The translations under genes and the position numbers were made by a program. Below are positions 25,061 to 37,640 of a DNA stretch of 64,000 nucleotides, in pieces. The DNA comes from Lates calcarifer. Taxonomy: Eukaryota > Chordata > Actinopteri > Centropomidae. The notes beneath the pieces were generated by a model. That model searched no databases and was not told where the DNA came from. It saw nothing but the letters and a program-made list of their open reading frames with translations. Location of the stretch: positions 12,944,592 through 13,008,591 of the forward strand of contig NC_066848.1 of assembly GCF_001640805.2 (NCBI RefSeq). The letters are read 5' to 3'. Every line of letters begins with the position of its first letter. Position 1 is the stretch's first letter.

Positions 25061-25200
25061 GCTGTGGCTCAGGGGGTTGAGCAGGTCACTGGTTCAATCC
25101 CCAGTTCCTCTAGTCTATGTGCCAAAGTATTCTTGGGCAAGATACTGAACCCCAAATTGCCCCTGATGGCATGACCATCAGTGTGTGTGTGCGTGTGTGT
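25061..25200 (+). mobile_element. tRNA-derived SINE with A and B boxes
   Basis: A-box-like TGGCTCAGGGGG at 25064-25075 and B-box-like GGTTCAATCC at 25091-25100 have tRNA spacing. They are followed by GTGCCAAAGTATTCTTGGGC and AAGATACTGAACCCCAAATT, which match a common fish SINE body. The copy dissolves into a GT run at about 25181-25200 and lacks the usual 3' end. RNA polymerase III promoter function is inferred and the copy is probably inert. Confidence 0.7.
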
Positions 25201-26604
25201 TTATGTGCGAGTATACTGTATGCATAGCCACATGTATGAGCCCTCATGGATACTGATGAACCTCACTGTCTTTGCCAGGGCAGAGGAGACTGAACCTGCC
25301 GCAGGAAGAGGTATGGGTTCAGGAAGGTGTTGGCCTTCAATAATGTTATCATCACCTTTGAAAAAGGACCCCAAGACATTTACTAATGCATTTACTAGCA
25401 CATGCAAATCAGCTACCCTATGGGTTAGTTGGTTATCTAGTTTTAATACCTGCATAAACCCTTATACTGCTGCATGAATTATCAATGGGTGCATTAATTT
25501 ATGATGTCTGTAAGTGTGAAAATTCTCACCTCCCCACCCACATAGTCAAGAAATTTCACACCTCTCTCTAATTTACCCAGGCATTATTGGCTGCCATTCA
25601 GTCACTGTAGTGAAGAGACATTCTCCCTGCTACAACACTCAATTACACACAAAAACATGTGGTGTTTGTTAGGTTTGCATCACCCAGGCAATCATGTCAA
25701 AGCCGGCAGACTGACAGTCTTACCGTGTTTATTAAGGGACTCTTTTCACATGAGAAGTCATTACCGCAGAGGGGAACAAATAACCTGTCGAAAGGATTAC
25801 AGGTTTCACATGTAATTTTAGCACTGCATTTGCCTCACTACAAATTAATGATTTGCAAAATCAAACATTCCAGGATTCACTGGTAATGCCTGGAGATATT
25901 AAGTATATAAACAGGCATAAACAAGTTTTACAACCTTAAACCCCAATAAACATATAAGCTCCTGTGACAGAAATAGGAAATAAACTTTTGTCTCCTGTTG
26001 ACTGGTTGATGTTTTTAAGTTCTGCAGTCAAAGCAAATGTAGTGAATATTATGTGTTCCCTCATCCCATTTTCATGAGGCAGATCAAAATGCGATCAAAC
26101 AGTCTGCAATAAACTCTGAACCTTTGAAGAAAGGTCCTTCATGGGAGAAGAAGAATATATATATATAGAGAGAGTATGTGTGTGTGTGTGAGAGAGAGTG
26201 TGTGTGTGAGAGAGAGAGAGAGATATGAAAAGGAGAGTGAGAGAACTGTTCTTCTTAAAAGTGATGCCCGAGGCTTTTTATACTACAAAGTCTATCCTCA
26301 AATCAAATATGATGGGTTAGGTCTTCATCAGCCGGAGAAATCGTGCTCACAACACTCCTACAAGAGATAATAAGCTATATTTGTGCAGACATTCTCAGAA
26401 TTTCACCTATGTAGCTGCTTGTACATACAGTACTTACACAAGTAACAAATAATTAAAGTCCTTAAAAGACACTTGACACTGCTTTAATAATAAAACAGTA
26501 AAACATTTTTTTTCTTTAAATCAGTTATATGAACCATTTTTGAGAGTCTCTGAGCTGTTTTGACTTAACATGCAGACCTTTAAAGCTGAATTAATTGGTT
26601 TGCT
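25201..26604. other. Intergenic stretch with an AT/GA/GT compound run
   Basis: Contains a compound simple repeat at 26155-26225 (AT, GA and GT units). No gene or named repeat otherwise. Confidence 0.55.
26155..26225. repeat. Compound (AT)n(GA)n(GT)n microsatellite
   Basis: Alternating short blocks of AT, GA and GT dinucleotides, read directly. Confidence 0.93.
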
Positions 26605-26812
26605 GGCCACATAGGTACAGCAGAAAAATCTCAAAACACAACACTGACACATTATCACCTTAAGCAAACATTTGCATCTCCAGCAGATACAGAGCAGCAG
26701 TCTTCATATAGGAGTCATGCTTCTGGCCACCTGAAGACTTTAAGCCCAATATTTATTTTTCTTTTAGCTCATTTTGGTTATCCTCCAACACCTGAGAGAA
26801 ATAGCACTCTCT
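26605..26812 (-). mobile_element. Unnamed dispersed repeat family A, copy 1
   Basis: The 22-base block at 26711-26732 differs by one base from 30250-30271 and, on the other strand, closely matches 28236-28257. Flanking sequence also aligns, including the GATAATGTGTCAGTGTTGTG block (complement strand) shared with 48181-48196. The family is non-coding; its class is unknown to me. Confidence 0.65.
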
Positions 26813-28150
26813 TTCACTGCCAAATGCATCATTATATACACCAGCTAGTCTCAAATACCACTTCCCTATTCTCAGTGCATGTTCTACCTGCACTGGTCAC
26901 ATTCATATGGACCCTTGCCACCCTGGTTCTCATGGATAATGGAAACTCCGGTCTACAGTGCAGTTTCAAACCTGAGAATTACACTAAAGTATCATTTACC
27001 AGATTAGACCACCTCTGTCCATCTACATGCTTGGTCAATTAAATGACATTTAAATGTTGGTATCATTTAAGTCATTTACACTCCTGCTGGCAATGCCAGT
27101 TCAGCAAAGCAAGGGAGTGCTGGATTCTTGTCCAACCCTGGTCAAAAGAAGGGTCAGGAAGGAGGGTCAGCTGACATGGGCTGACTCATTGAGATAGACC
27201 CCTGACGTGGGCTGGTGCAGCTGGAAATGAGGTTGATGACAGCAGAGCTGTGGGCCAGAATACTAATACAACCAAATGATTAAAAGGTTCCACAGAGCTG
27301 TGTGGAACTGAGCTGGGAGAGTTTTTTCTACAGGTTTATCACTATCTATCTACTCTTTGTTGACGTAAAAATAGCCGATTAGTGTAGCTTTAAGGAACTG
27401 AGAAAGAACTGAATGGATGGGCCAGTTTTGAGATGTGAATTGCTTTTTCAGTTTTTAGGCATTAGTGTGGACACAGCCTAAGAGCGAGGTCCTAGGAGCT
27501 TATGGAGCCTCTGCAGGCACCCAAAAAGCAAGGACACAAACTAGCTGTGGCATCATCAAAAGACACTACTATTTTTATAAAAATGGTAAGCTGTTTTTCA
27601 AGCAATCTCTTTAACATAAAAAAAAGAATCCATTCCAGAGCTGGAGAGGAATTGAAATCAGAAAAAAAGAGCTGAAAACAAGCCATTAAAAAGAGAAAAT
27701 ACTGACTGGGAGAGAACAAACAAATTGTACAAGATAAGAAAGATCTCCAGGAGGAAGCAAGCTGGTCAAATGGGGAATTTAGACATTGTGTTTGTTAGAG
27801 ATTTAACATGGGGACTCCATCTGTCACCTTGTCATATTCAGTCCTCACCTCAGCCCAGGCTTCATATCCTTCCATCATCCATCCACACCCACAATCTTAG
27901 TCTTAAGTGCTGACAGGTCTGGATTTCCTGACACCCACCTGCTCTGTGCATTATCTCTATTTTCCTACAGTGCTACAAAGAAGCATTTGTTTTAAAAAAA
28001 ATAAATAAATAAATAAAAATAACTGCATATTTTCTAGTTTTCAGCATTTGTTCTGCCAGGTTATTTTAAAACTGATAATATCCTGTAATATTGTAATTAT
28101 GTCAGTGACAACACAGAAATCCTCTATAACTCCACTGTGCACTTTCTGAA
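26813..28150. other. Intergenic stretch, no gene recognised
   Basis: Unique-looking AT-rich sequence with short A runs and an ATAA run at 28000-28018. No exon was recognised on either strand. Confidence 0.5.
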
Positions 28151-28392
28151 CAGAACCAAATGGCAAACATAGTGGAGCATTTAGCAGCTAAAGACCTGGA
28201 TATAAGAGAATAAATAGCAGACCTAAACATTCACTAGGTGGCCAGAAACAAGACTCCAGATGAATGATAATGTTGCTCTATAACTGCCATATGAGTGTAT
28301 AAGCAACTGTCTGTCAGCTTAGAATATGATGTGTCAATGTTGTGTTCACAAGTTGTTTCAGTTGCCCCAAACTAGGCAAAATAAATAAATAA
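28151..28392 (+). mobile_element. Unnamed dispersed repeat family A, copy 2
   Basis: Contains TTTAGCAGCTAAAG, AGGTGGCCAGAAACAAGACT (28236-28255) and GATGTGTCAATGTTGTGTT, in the same order as the other copies, ending in CCCAAACTAGGCAAAATAAA. The orientation is opposite to copies 1 and 3. Confidence 0.65.
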
Positions 28393-30235
28393 AAATCTAT
28401 TATTGCTGGTTTGTATGATGCTTAGTACAGGTTCAAAACATGAACATGAAGTAATTTCATCCACTTGTCATTATTTTATCTCCTTGATCACCAGATACTC
28501 TCCCATTCACATAACAAACCTATAATAAAGACTACTTTCATTGCTGCGAACACAGAGCTAGCAGCTGCTGGCTGAAAACACACCACCCACACCTCTAGCC
28601 TTCACCCAGATGTTATTTTATTAAGCTGATTCATGGGCTAATATTTAACCTTCTCCATATGTATTATACAGTACAACAGGCATTTGAACCTGTATTTCAA
28701 ATAGTTATGATGGCATTTGTACAGAAATTTTTACTACCAGCAGAATCCTGCACAGTGTCACATGGCTTAGACAAAGAAGCTGCAGTATGGGTTTATTTGG
28801 GAAAACAGCTTTCCGACCATGTGTAGTTACACCAAGCCCAGGCTGTTCTGACCTTCATTTTTTTCCTTTCAAGTGGAGGTCTATACTGAGTGGTCATAAA
28901 CAGTCTCCACGACAACCTCCACAGTGATGAAGAAGAGAGAGAGAGAGAGAGAGTGCACCAAATTACTGACGCATGTATTCAAACAGGGCTGGTATAATCT
29001 GAGAACATTGGGATTAATTACAGCCACAAATGCTGTTACTCGCTGGACCTAATTCATATTCAGACCAGATGAACAGGGTGCATTTTAAGTTTAAGTATTT
29101 TTCTCTTGCTAACCGGACTGATGCCCATATGATGGCGAAATAAAGAAAAGCTATTAGGAGAAGCAGATCCCAGAGGCTCATTAAATGACCTGGTGTAAGC
29201 TCAACTACAGGGCAGCATTCAAGTCAAGCCATGTGACTGGACCCATGTGTTCTGCATTTAAAAGACTGTCACACACTAGTATAAATGCATAGTTAAACAT
29301 TTTAGGTTACTTCGCAGCTGCACCACATAAAGACTAATATCCTATTGATTTTCTGTCAGGCTTGATATGTAGTCTACAATAAAAATCATTGCATTGAGAC
29401 AATGAAATCTTGTGCAGTGTGTAATACAAGGGTCATTATAGTATTGACACATCAATTTTTTCAAATATAAAACACAAACGAAATGAGTTTTCCACAAAAA
29501 ATAATTGAAAACCACGTTAGTGTATGTTTCAAGATCATGTGTGTGACCTATGAACAGATGAAGTAGTAGGTTTATAGATCTTGGTCTTTCTGTCTTTCTG
29601 TCTTTCTATCTTTCTGTCTTTCTGTCTCTCTGTGTGTGTGAGAGAGTATCTTCAATTCAGATCTATTTTCAGTTTGAGCTTTAACTCATCTAAGTAGACC
29701 AAATATCATCTCTACTACACTTTACTGCTTGAAAAGAAGTGTAAAAATAGCTAAGCCAACTGACTGACACCATAATCAGAGTACTATTAATAGATCACTG
29801 ATAATAATCTATTAATACATCATGTCTACAACGCCACGCAGAATGTATCGCTTGTACTTTGAATTGTGTAGAAAACTAGGGCTAGAAAAGTTACATGTTT
29901 TGAGATGTCAGTTTAGATAAGGCTATGATCCAGAAAGGTATCCTTATAAAGAACCAACATAGTATGCCACTCTTTTTCTTTCCTGTAACAGTGTAGCTTA
30001 TGGCTCATCTGAAACACTCATCTGTCAAGAAAGCTCCTTGCTGGACAATTAATATTTTTTTCACTTGCTGCTAGCCAATGGTAAGGGAAGAGATGAAAAG
30101 AAATTATTCTCTGTCAGGGCTAGTACAGCAGGATTATTATGATATAAGGAGACCAATGGTAATAACCATCTACTGGTGACTGTCACTGACCCAAATTATC
30201 ACAGATATATCGATGTCCCCTGGAAATTAAATTCA
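28393..30235. other. Intergenic stretch, with GA and TTTC/TGTC runs
   Basis: A GA run lies at 28935-28954 and a TTTCTGTC-type run at 29585-29640. Otherwise no gene or named repeat. Confidence 0.55.
29585..29640. repeat. (TTTCTGTC)n microsatellite
   Basis: Tandem TTTC and TGTC tetranucleotides running into a GT tail, read directly. Confidence 0.9.
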
Positions 30236-30520
30236 TAGTAATAATTTGTGGAGTCATGATTCTGGCCACCTAGTAAATGTGAGTCCAATATTCAGTCTCT
30301 TTTAGCTCTATGTTTGGTCTCTGGTAAAATATCTAGCAGTTTAGTGTCTATATGCTGCACTGTCTTCACAAGTTAGTTACTGGCTGTGTCTGTTTGCTAT
30401 TTGCTGCTGAGCAGGTAGTGTACAGTGGGATTTTAGAGCATTTCCACAGAAAACAGCACAGTCTCCTGCACCCAACAGTGAAGTTGAGAGCAGGACAACT
30501 GAGCAAGAGACTCATATCAA
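30236..30520 (-). mobile_element. Unnamed dispersed repeat family A, copy 3
   Basis: Shares the 22-base block (30250-30271) with copy 1. Read on the minus strand it continues through GAGCTAAAAGAGACTGAATA, a block that also appears in copy 5 (AGCTAACAGAGATTGAATA). It extends further 5' (family orientation) than the other copies. Confidence 0.6.
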
Positions 30521-33500
30521 ACTGTCATTTAATACATTGTAAATATTAAAAAAAATATCCATTTTACTTTCAACTCAGGAAAATAAAGTGGTTTTGGTTT
30601 AATGCTAATATTCCTGTCCTATCTCGTACATCAAGTGACTTTAAACCAAAACCCTAACCTTGTGTGCAATAAGTGCCTAAACTGCAATCTGGATGGCATT
30701 ACATTTATCTCAAAATGTATTTACTGTTGCGATCTGGTAGTATGTAAGTGTACTGTCATTTCTAAAACTGTAAAATATCTGTATCCAGTATTGGTCAGGT
30801 TTTACCAGTATCCACACAATAGTGAGTTAAAATCTAAATCTATTCTAGCAGGGCAGAAAAAAACAAAACAAAACAAAAAAACCCCACACTATTTAAATAT
30901 GCTATTTAAAAAGGAATTTGCTGTAGTGCAACACTAAATGTTTTGATGAGAAAATAGCATTTATTGAAATAATTGATTCTTGATCTGAGCACCAGTTTAA
31001 TCCAGAAAGCACTATCCATCTCTGCCAGATGCACACTGCCACAGGGAAAGCAGTGTAGAGGAGTCTAATGATGGGTGCCAGAGTATGCATATGCTCCCCT
31101 TTTCGTACGCCTGATATAGAGCCTAAAGCGAGACCTGGCTCAGACGATGCCTCCCAAGAGGCCAGCCAGAGTTATTGAGCTAATCCTGCTCATGTAATAT
31201 ATATCTGCTTTGGTGATATTTATTACTACTATAACTAAAGAAAGGAGTTAAAGTCAATAACCTTCATTTCCCCCCTTTGTCCAACAAAGAGAGCCCATTA
31301 GCTGTTCTACTCTGTGATGTGCTTACAGTATATTTTGCAGGATCGGACATCATTGTTTAGTTGCTAGTTAGTTCATTTAGTCACATTATTGTGAACAGCA
31401 GCCTTGGAGTAATATACTGTACATTGCCACTAAGTCAGTATCTATGAGTCTTTCAGGGCAAAATAAAAGAGTTGGTTGAAAAGTGTAGCCTACAGTGTAG
31501 AAATACATGATTTCCTCTGTGCTTGGGGTGTTTCTTTAAATTGTTAAAGCCTCTATTGACTGAATTTTAAAATTCTGGTTTGAAAAGACCTTGCATGTTA
31601 TCATGCTAGCAGGTCTATGTCCCAACATACAATACAATTTGTATTGAAACAGGCTGTTGGAGCATAACACAGTCAGGGAAGTTTCTCTGCTCGATTTGAG
31701 TTCAAATTATGCTTGAAAACAGTCTCAGTTTATCTTAGCTGAACCCAAAGAGCTGAGTGTGAGATGTCTTAAAGATGCCTGCTGTTACTGATGCACTTTG
31801 TTTTTACAAGTGTGTGCATGTAGACAATGGCTGTGACACCAGCATCATTGTACACATGCTTGTGTACTTTGTATCTGGAGAATTAAAAAGTGCACTCGGG
31901 GGCAGATTAGTGCCTAATTATCCCTGTCAAAAACAAAATATCTTCATTGTAAACTTACACTTTTGCACAATGTAAACAGAAACCATAGCTCCTCAAAAAT
32001 TACCACCATTGCTATGGTGATTCAGAACTGTTGCTGACCTCTCACAGACATAAGTAGTATTAATTTCTGAGGACCTGCAAAACCAACGCTGCCTAGGAAC
32101 GAAGGGTATGCTGGGTAGCCATGATGCACAAAGAAGAATGCACAACTGAAAGATAGATGATTCACCCCTTTGATTCAAGAAACAACTCTGGCATTTCCTC
32201 TGTTGTCTCTGGCCTTTCTGCTGTCATCCTCAGGCTAGACTTTACATTTTCCCCCCCTAGTGGTAACGATATTACAGTAACATATTGTCCATCCTTCATC
32301 CTTGTATTCTGATGCGTTATGAACATTACAGCCGCAGGAAGCTGCTAGTTTGGCTACATACTCTTTAATCTTGTTCTCATCCATCCTCCAGATATTCCAA
32401 CATCGTCTAATTTGGTTGTGTGCACCTTCTTTTATACATCTCTCCATATCACCCTTAAAATAGATATAAATGAAAATAACCAAGCATTGCCACTGTGTTT
32501 AATGGCAGGTTAAACAAGTGGGAGTGTGAAGATATAAGTACAGGTAGCTGGAAGTGTGAGAAGAATAAGCTTGCGACTATGATGGCCTGTTCCTTCCTGT
32601 CATCACTCACTGCACCCTGCTGCCTTTGGCCTTTTAAGCTGCTGCTTTGAAACCAGAGCCATACTGTCACAACTTATCTCCATTCCAAGATGCATTTGTT
32701 TGCATATACACGTGTGTGCATATGGGGCACTACGTGCATAACACATAGCGTATGCTTGTGTGCTGTCTGTCTGCCTGAATGCATGTGTATATGTTAATAA
32801 CTTATGCATTCACGTGATGTATGGTTTTAGTGAGAGCTGATAGAGTAGTGGGATTAAACCAGTTAAGTGAGGCTGGAACAGTAGGTGGAATTGAAATATC
32901 CAGGGGACTTCCTCACAATTTTCTGGGGACAGTTCTATGTGGAGAATGCCAGTGGGAGAAATAACTGCATCTATCACTTTAAACAGGGTCCTGAGTTTCT
33001 TTCCATTATTGTTGATGATTTTGGAATAATAATAATCAGAATGGTAGTAGTAATAGTAATAATGGTTATGCTCAAGGAGGCATGGCTGTGCATTATGTTT
33101 AAGCATTCTAGTTTTAAAAGGGGCAATAGAGTCCAGGATAAACAGACGGTTACTGTTAAAACTGTTGATCATGTCATTGATGTTACAATGCTGCTCAGAG
33201 GGATAGGAGTGAAAAGAGGCTACAAGGGGATCAGTAAATGTACTAGCAAATCTGGGGTAAAAATACAGATCTAATAGGAAAACAGGATGGGGAAGTGGAG
33301 CATAGCTTTGTCGTCTGTGCATAAATGTGCAAGTACATCAGGTGAATCTTTTTGCATGTACAACTGTATATCTACTCTGTGTATCAGTTTTTTCTGGTGT
33401 GAGAGAGTATGTATTGAAAATATCCCTCACAGGCCAGAGTGAAATGTAGTAAGTCATTCAGTCACTTCACCAGATTAAGTATGATAGTAGAGAGAAAAGT

Positions 33501-33806
33501 TGTAGTAATCACCTCCCTTTATGTTTGCATAGAAGACCATTTCCAGTGGCAACTTATTGCTTTAAAGAAGTACATGATACTTTATTTGCATACCCAGTAC
33601 ATAACACCCTGCTTGCTAAAGCATATAAATGCCATAAAGATCATTCATTATATATATATATATGTCATGTAGATTTCCCAAATGGGCTAGACAGTGCAAA
33701 AGCAAAAACAGATTAACAACACAATAAAATAGATTTACCTTGACTTATATAGCAAGTGTCCTTGTGTAGACATGTAGAGTGTGCATGTGTGTGTGTTCTT
33801 TTACTC
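30521..33806. other. Intergenic stretch with a few unrecognised open frames
   Basis: A minus frame at 32235-32483 (82 codons) has an acceptor-like TTTTAAG before GDMERCIKEGAHNQIRRCW and a mixed, protein-like composition, but I recognise no family. Overlapping frames on both strands at 32810-33322 (170 codons minus, 129 plus) span a simple TAA/TAG-rich tract and look like chance. A TA run is at 33649-33662. No gene is called. Confidence 0.4.
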
Positions 33807-34124
33807 CTATCTTTATGAGAACCAGAGGTCCACACAACAACAATTCAGTGAGGAAAACCCTCCAAACTGAGAACATTTGTGTCGATCTGTTTTCACAGGT
33901 TAATTCTGAATTATTTAGGGGTTTATTGTTTGGATTTAGGATGTTTAAATTTGGCTCAGGCTTAGGTTTAAGTGTAAGATTAGGTGATAAAATTAGGCTC
34001 TGCTGTAGGCTTTTGGGTCAGAGGTTATCCAAAAGCTTAAAGGTTAGCATTGGCTGCAGTGTTTGTGGTTAGAAAATTAGGATTTGACTGTAAAAAATTT
34101 TAAAAATGGTCCCCATAAAGGTAG
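33807..34124 (+). mobile_element. Short inverted-end repeat element, copy 2
   Basis: The left end CTATCTTTATGAGAACC (33807-33823) and the complement of the right end, CTACCTTTATGGGGACC (34108-34124), agree at 14 of 17 positions. The ends match those of the element at 17059-17228 (CTATCTTTGTGGGGAC). The interior contains decayed TTAGG-type units (TTAGGT, TTAGGA). As with copy 1, a GT run abuts it (33784-33795). Confidence 0.65.
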
Positions 34125-34990
34125 AAAAAACATGTTAACACAGATTGGGTTGGGGGTGTTTCAGTGGGTGGGTACATTTCGATGTTCTAAAACATCTTCA
34201 GTCCATATGTTCTGATGTATGTGTCAGCCTCAATGGATTTATATAGTGTTTGCATGGAGTTAATGCATGCTACATGCATGTGGGGGATTCATATAGTGCA
34301 TTGAAGTGCTGCTATGTGTCAGAGGAATAAAACACAATTAGTAGTTTATCAAAAAGCCCATAATGGTGTAGAGGAATACACCAAGGAGTATGGGAGTGTA
34401 TATGATGGCCACAGTATTTCAGACTATAATCAAATAAGTAGAGAGGTGACTGACAGTATTTCCACTCTGCATCATCCGTATCAAGATACTGCCCTTATCT
34501 CAATTAAGCCATATTTTCTTCCTGTTGTATCTTCACAGTCTGGTGTCACATGGGACTGAAGTTGTGTAGTAATCTTTTTTCTTTTAATCAGACTGCAAGT
34601 CACCTCATTGCCCTCAGATGTGGCCTGGATGTTGATGAGGTTAAAACTGTCTAACAGTTTTGGTGCTCTTTGTCTCTGTCTCACCCCCAAGGCCAGTCAT
34701 TATGCCCATTTTGTCGCCTGTCTTCTCTAGTGTGCTGCCTTGCCGAGTCCCAGTAGCAAATTGCTTAAAAACACCAAAGAAATAGGACAGGAGGAGAGGG
34801 AGTCTGTGGCCTGAAGTACTCTATTCAGGGTTATGATAACACTACATGGGGTTATTATTAACATCATCATCACTCCTGGTTAGAAATGAGATCTTCAAAG
34901 AGCGAGACAAGAGGATTTGACAAAAGAGGTGCCAGGGGACAAAGATCTGCACTGAATAAAACAGTGACGGCTTTGCTGAGTGTGTGTGTG

Positions 34991-35043
<53 letters not shown>

Positions 35044-35469
35044 GAAAGGTTGTGGGGATCTATGTCTAACAATATTCCTCACTACAAGATGCTCAGCAGG
35101 GTGTGAGAGAGAGACTCTGGGGGCAACTCAGAAGAATGTGTTACAGTTACCCATGTTGGTGCAGTGGTAGCACTGTTGCATGGATAATATTAAAGTCCCA
35201 CAGTTACTAACTAGTCTCAGAGGTGCAGCAGAATGGTGTGGAAAGTTAAAGGCCATTGCAGAGTCATGTCAGTGCAGTAAGGAATCCGGGCAATGTTGTA
35301 ACCTTGAAAGCGACTGGGTATACACATGGTCCCTGCCAGGTGCTAAAAAGTTTTGGAGGCCCTCTTGTGTCTTCACTACAATATTGCAGTGACACACAAC
35401 GTAAAAAGACTTAGAGTCTATTTTGGAATTTGATTATAAACCAAAAAACAATCAAATAAAAAGTGAAAA
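34125..35469. other. Intergenic stretch with a long GT run
   Basis: Contains the GT run 34980-35041. TTGGTGCAGTGGTAGCACTG at about 35157-35176 resembles the tRNA-like head of the SINE family seen at 23415-23706, as a small fragment. No gene is seen. Confidence 0.5.
34980..35041. repeat. (GT)n microsatellite
   Basis: About 60 bases of GT with a single CA interruption, read directly. Confidence 0.96.
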
Positions 35470-36082
35470 ATTGACCTGATGATAGCGCTAGACCTGGGTG
35501 TTTACATCAACAATAAACTGGACTGGTCTCACAACACCAACGCCCTGTACAAGAAGGGCCAGAGTCTTCTCCACCTGTTGAGAAGACTGAGGTCCTTCGG
35601 AGTGTGCAGGTCACTGCTAAGGACCTTTTATGACTCTGTGGTGGCCTCTGCCATCTTTTATGCAGTGGAGACAGGAAGAGACTGAGTAAGCTGGTCAGAT
35701 GTGCCAGCTCTGTCCTAGACTGCTCTCTGGACTCCAGTGAGGAGTTGGTTGAGAGGAAGATGTTGGCCAAGCTGACGTCTATCATGGACAACCCCTCCCA
35801 CTCCCTGCATGAGACTTTGGGAGACCTGAGTAGCTCCTTCAGTAACAGACTGCTGCATCCACAGTGCAAGAAAGAGCACTACCACAGGTCATTTATTCTA
35901 GCAGCCATCAGGCTGTACAACACCAGTCTGACCCAACAATAAACCTGCACTCTGGACTCCACTTTCTGGTCACTTTATGTACACATACTTCTTTTGTCAC
36001 TCTTGTCTCTTGCTGCTGTAGCATGTAAATTTCCCACAAGTGGAATAAATAAATGAAGTCTATCTTATCTTATCTTATCTTA
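35470..36082 (+). mobile_element. 5'-truncated L2-type LINE, reverse transcriptase C-terminus and 3' tail
   Basis: The first frame reads LGVYINNKLDWSHNTNALYK ... LRRLRSFGVCRSLLRTFYDS, typical of the region just after the catalytic core of fish L2-type LINEs. A deletion after SAIFYAV removes the usual VCWGSS-type block and shifts the frame. The second frame resumes RKRLSKLVRCASSVLD ... LAKLTSIMDNPSHSLHE ... LLHPQCKKEHYHRSFILAA and stops at 35940. A short 3' UTR with TTTCCCACAAGTGGAATAAA leads to a (TATCT)n tail at 36057-36082, as expected of target-primed retrotransposons of this type. It is non-functional: truncated, frameshifted and lacking the endonuclease and RT core. Confidence 0.85.
36057..36082 (+). 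repeat. (TATCT)n 3' tail of the LINE
   Basis: Tandem TATCT units form the end of the retroelement, right at the junction with the next repeat. Confidence 0.9.
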
Positions 36083-36083
36083 G

Positions 36084-36310
36084 ACGAAAAGTCAGGGTAT
36101 CGCTAAAGTTATCAGGATTAGTCAATTAGCCAATCGAACTCTTAAACAGTATGTTTAGATATTTCACTGGATAAATGAAAACTTCATCCAATAGTTGTTG
36201 AGATATTAGATATTAGATATTAGTTTAGAGGTAAATGTTAGGGGATCACCAAAGTCAGTAGATTTAATTCTACTGTACAAAATTTGTGCCAGTAGATCCA
36301 AGTACATACT
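36084..36310 (-). mobile_element. Dispersed repeat family B, fragment
   Basis: Plus strand shows AAAGTCAGGGTATCGCTAAAG, TCATCCAATAGTTGTTGAGA and GGGGATCACCAAAGTCA, the complement of a common fish repeat with ATTGCCATGAAATTT and GTCCAGAC-type motifs. The plus-orientation copy in this window is 51809-52350. A local duplication of ATATTAG occurs at about 36203-36222. Confidence 0.5.
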
Positions 36311-37640
36311 TCACAGGATGAATGATGTTTTGACACATTCTTAAAATCTATCTGTATGTAATTGTTTGCTTATTAAAAATGCACTTACAAAAACATTATC
36401 AGTCAAAATATTTGAGGTTTTATTTTAATGAGCTTTATTTCTGCTACATTTCTCTTTTTTGACACCTTATCTCCCAGCAGTCCTACTTTCATGTGTTGAT
36501 GAGCTTCATTACTTCTTATTTTCACTTTGTGAAAATAGAAGTTTCTACCCTCTGATCTCCAACATGAGACTATTTTTGTTTTTGATTTGACATTTCACGA
36601 AGCAAATTTACAAGCAGCAGTTTGCTACATAACTTGCATAACAGCTTTGGACTACATTTTTTTTCAATAATTTGTGAACATGAATGACTTTTTTTATTCA
36701 AGTTCACTTTGTTATTCAAGTCTAATTTCTTAGTAGCACACTGCTGCACAGCTGTTTCAGAATCAGAATTGCATTGAATCAGAGTTGCAGTGCTCCAATT
36801 CACATATACAATAAGAATAAATAAAATAAAGTAATAAAATAACAATAATATAAACCCAAATCCTAAACTATAAAGATATATAGAAATGTAAAAATATACC
36901 CCATTAATATTTACATTTATGTTTACATCATGTGAATCCTTACCTGATACAAGTGTTTCTGAATAAGATACACATTAAAATCTTAAAGTATGGCCTCTAA
37001 ACAACAGTCTCTACTAAAGTTTTATTATGATTGACCTTCAGCAAAATGTAAAAATTGTAAAGTTTCTTTTATAATTAAATTGTTTCAATAGTTGCTATAA
37101 TAGATTATGAATATTTTGAATTCATTTAGTCATCATATATTTCCGGTGCCGACAGTGGTATAATTGAATTAGCATGGGCAAACTCTCATATTAAAATGCA
37201 CAACCACGCTGTTCTTATTTACATAATTAGAATATGCAAGCAAAGTCCTCATCTGATCTTTCTGTAACTGCATTAGTGAGCTGCTACAAATGTTTGATTA
37301 GGATATTGGAGTCCACTATCAAACACACAAGGAGGATTTGAGGGAGCTTATCCAACTGCTCAATGGAAAAGTTACAAATACTCATTCACCTTTGAGGTCG
37401 AACAACTGTGACAGTGTTTGTAATGGCACACCTGCAAACAAACAGAAAGAGGCAAAGTGGATCACAGGGTGACCTAATGCAGTGATTTCTAACTCAGGGT
37501 TATGTGTACACCACAGGATACTTTTGCAGTTGCCAGGGGAGACCTGGAAAGATTGTTCAACTAATTTGAGGGACTAAAAATTATGATTCAAATCATGACT
37601 CACCTCCTACAAACTTGTCTGTCATTAGAGTGCAAACAAT
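36311..37640. other. Intergenic stretch, no gene recognised
   Basis: Very AT-rich. A 91-codon minus frame at 36570-36845 is Lys/Asn/Leu-rich with no domain. CAGTGATTTCTAACTCAGGG near 37481 resembles a degenerate dispersed-repeat start. Confidence 0.5.

Noticed and set aside
25064..25100. Functional tRNA gene
   Set aside because: A and B boxes are present but no cloverleaf, acceptor stem or terminator; the downstream body is SINE sequence.
32810..33322. 170-codon minus and 129-codon plus overlapping frames
   Set aside because: The centre is a simple ATT/AAT-type tract giving poly-Tyr or poly-Ile; neither frame resembles a protein family.
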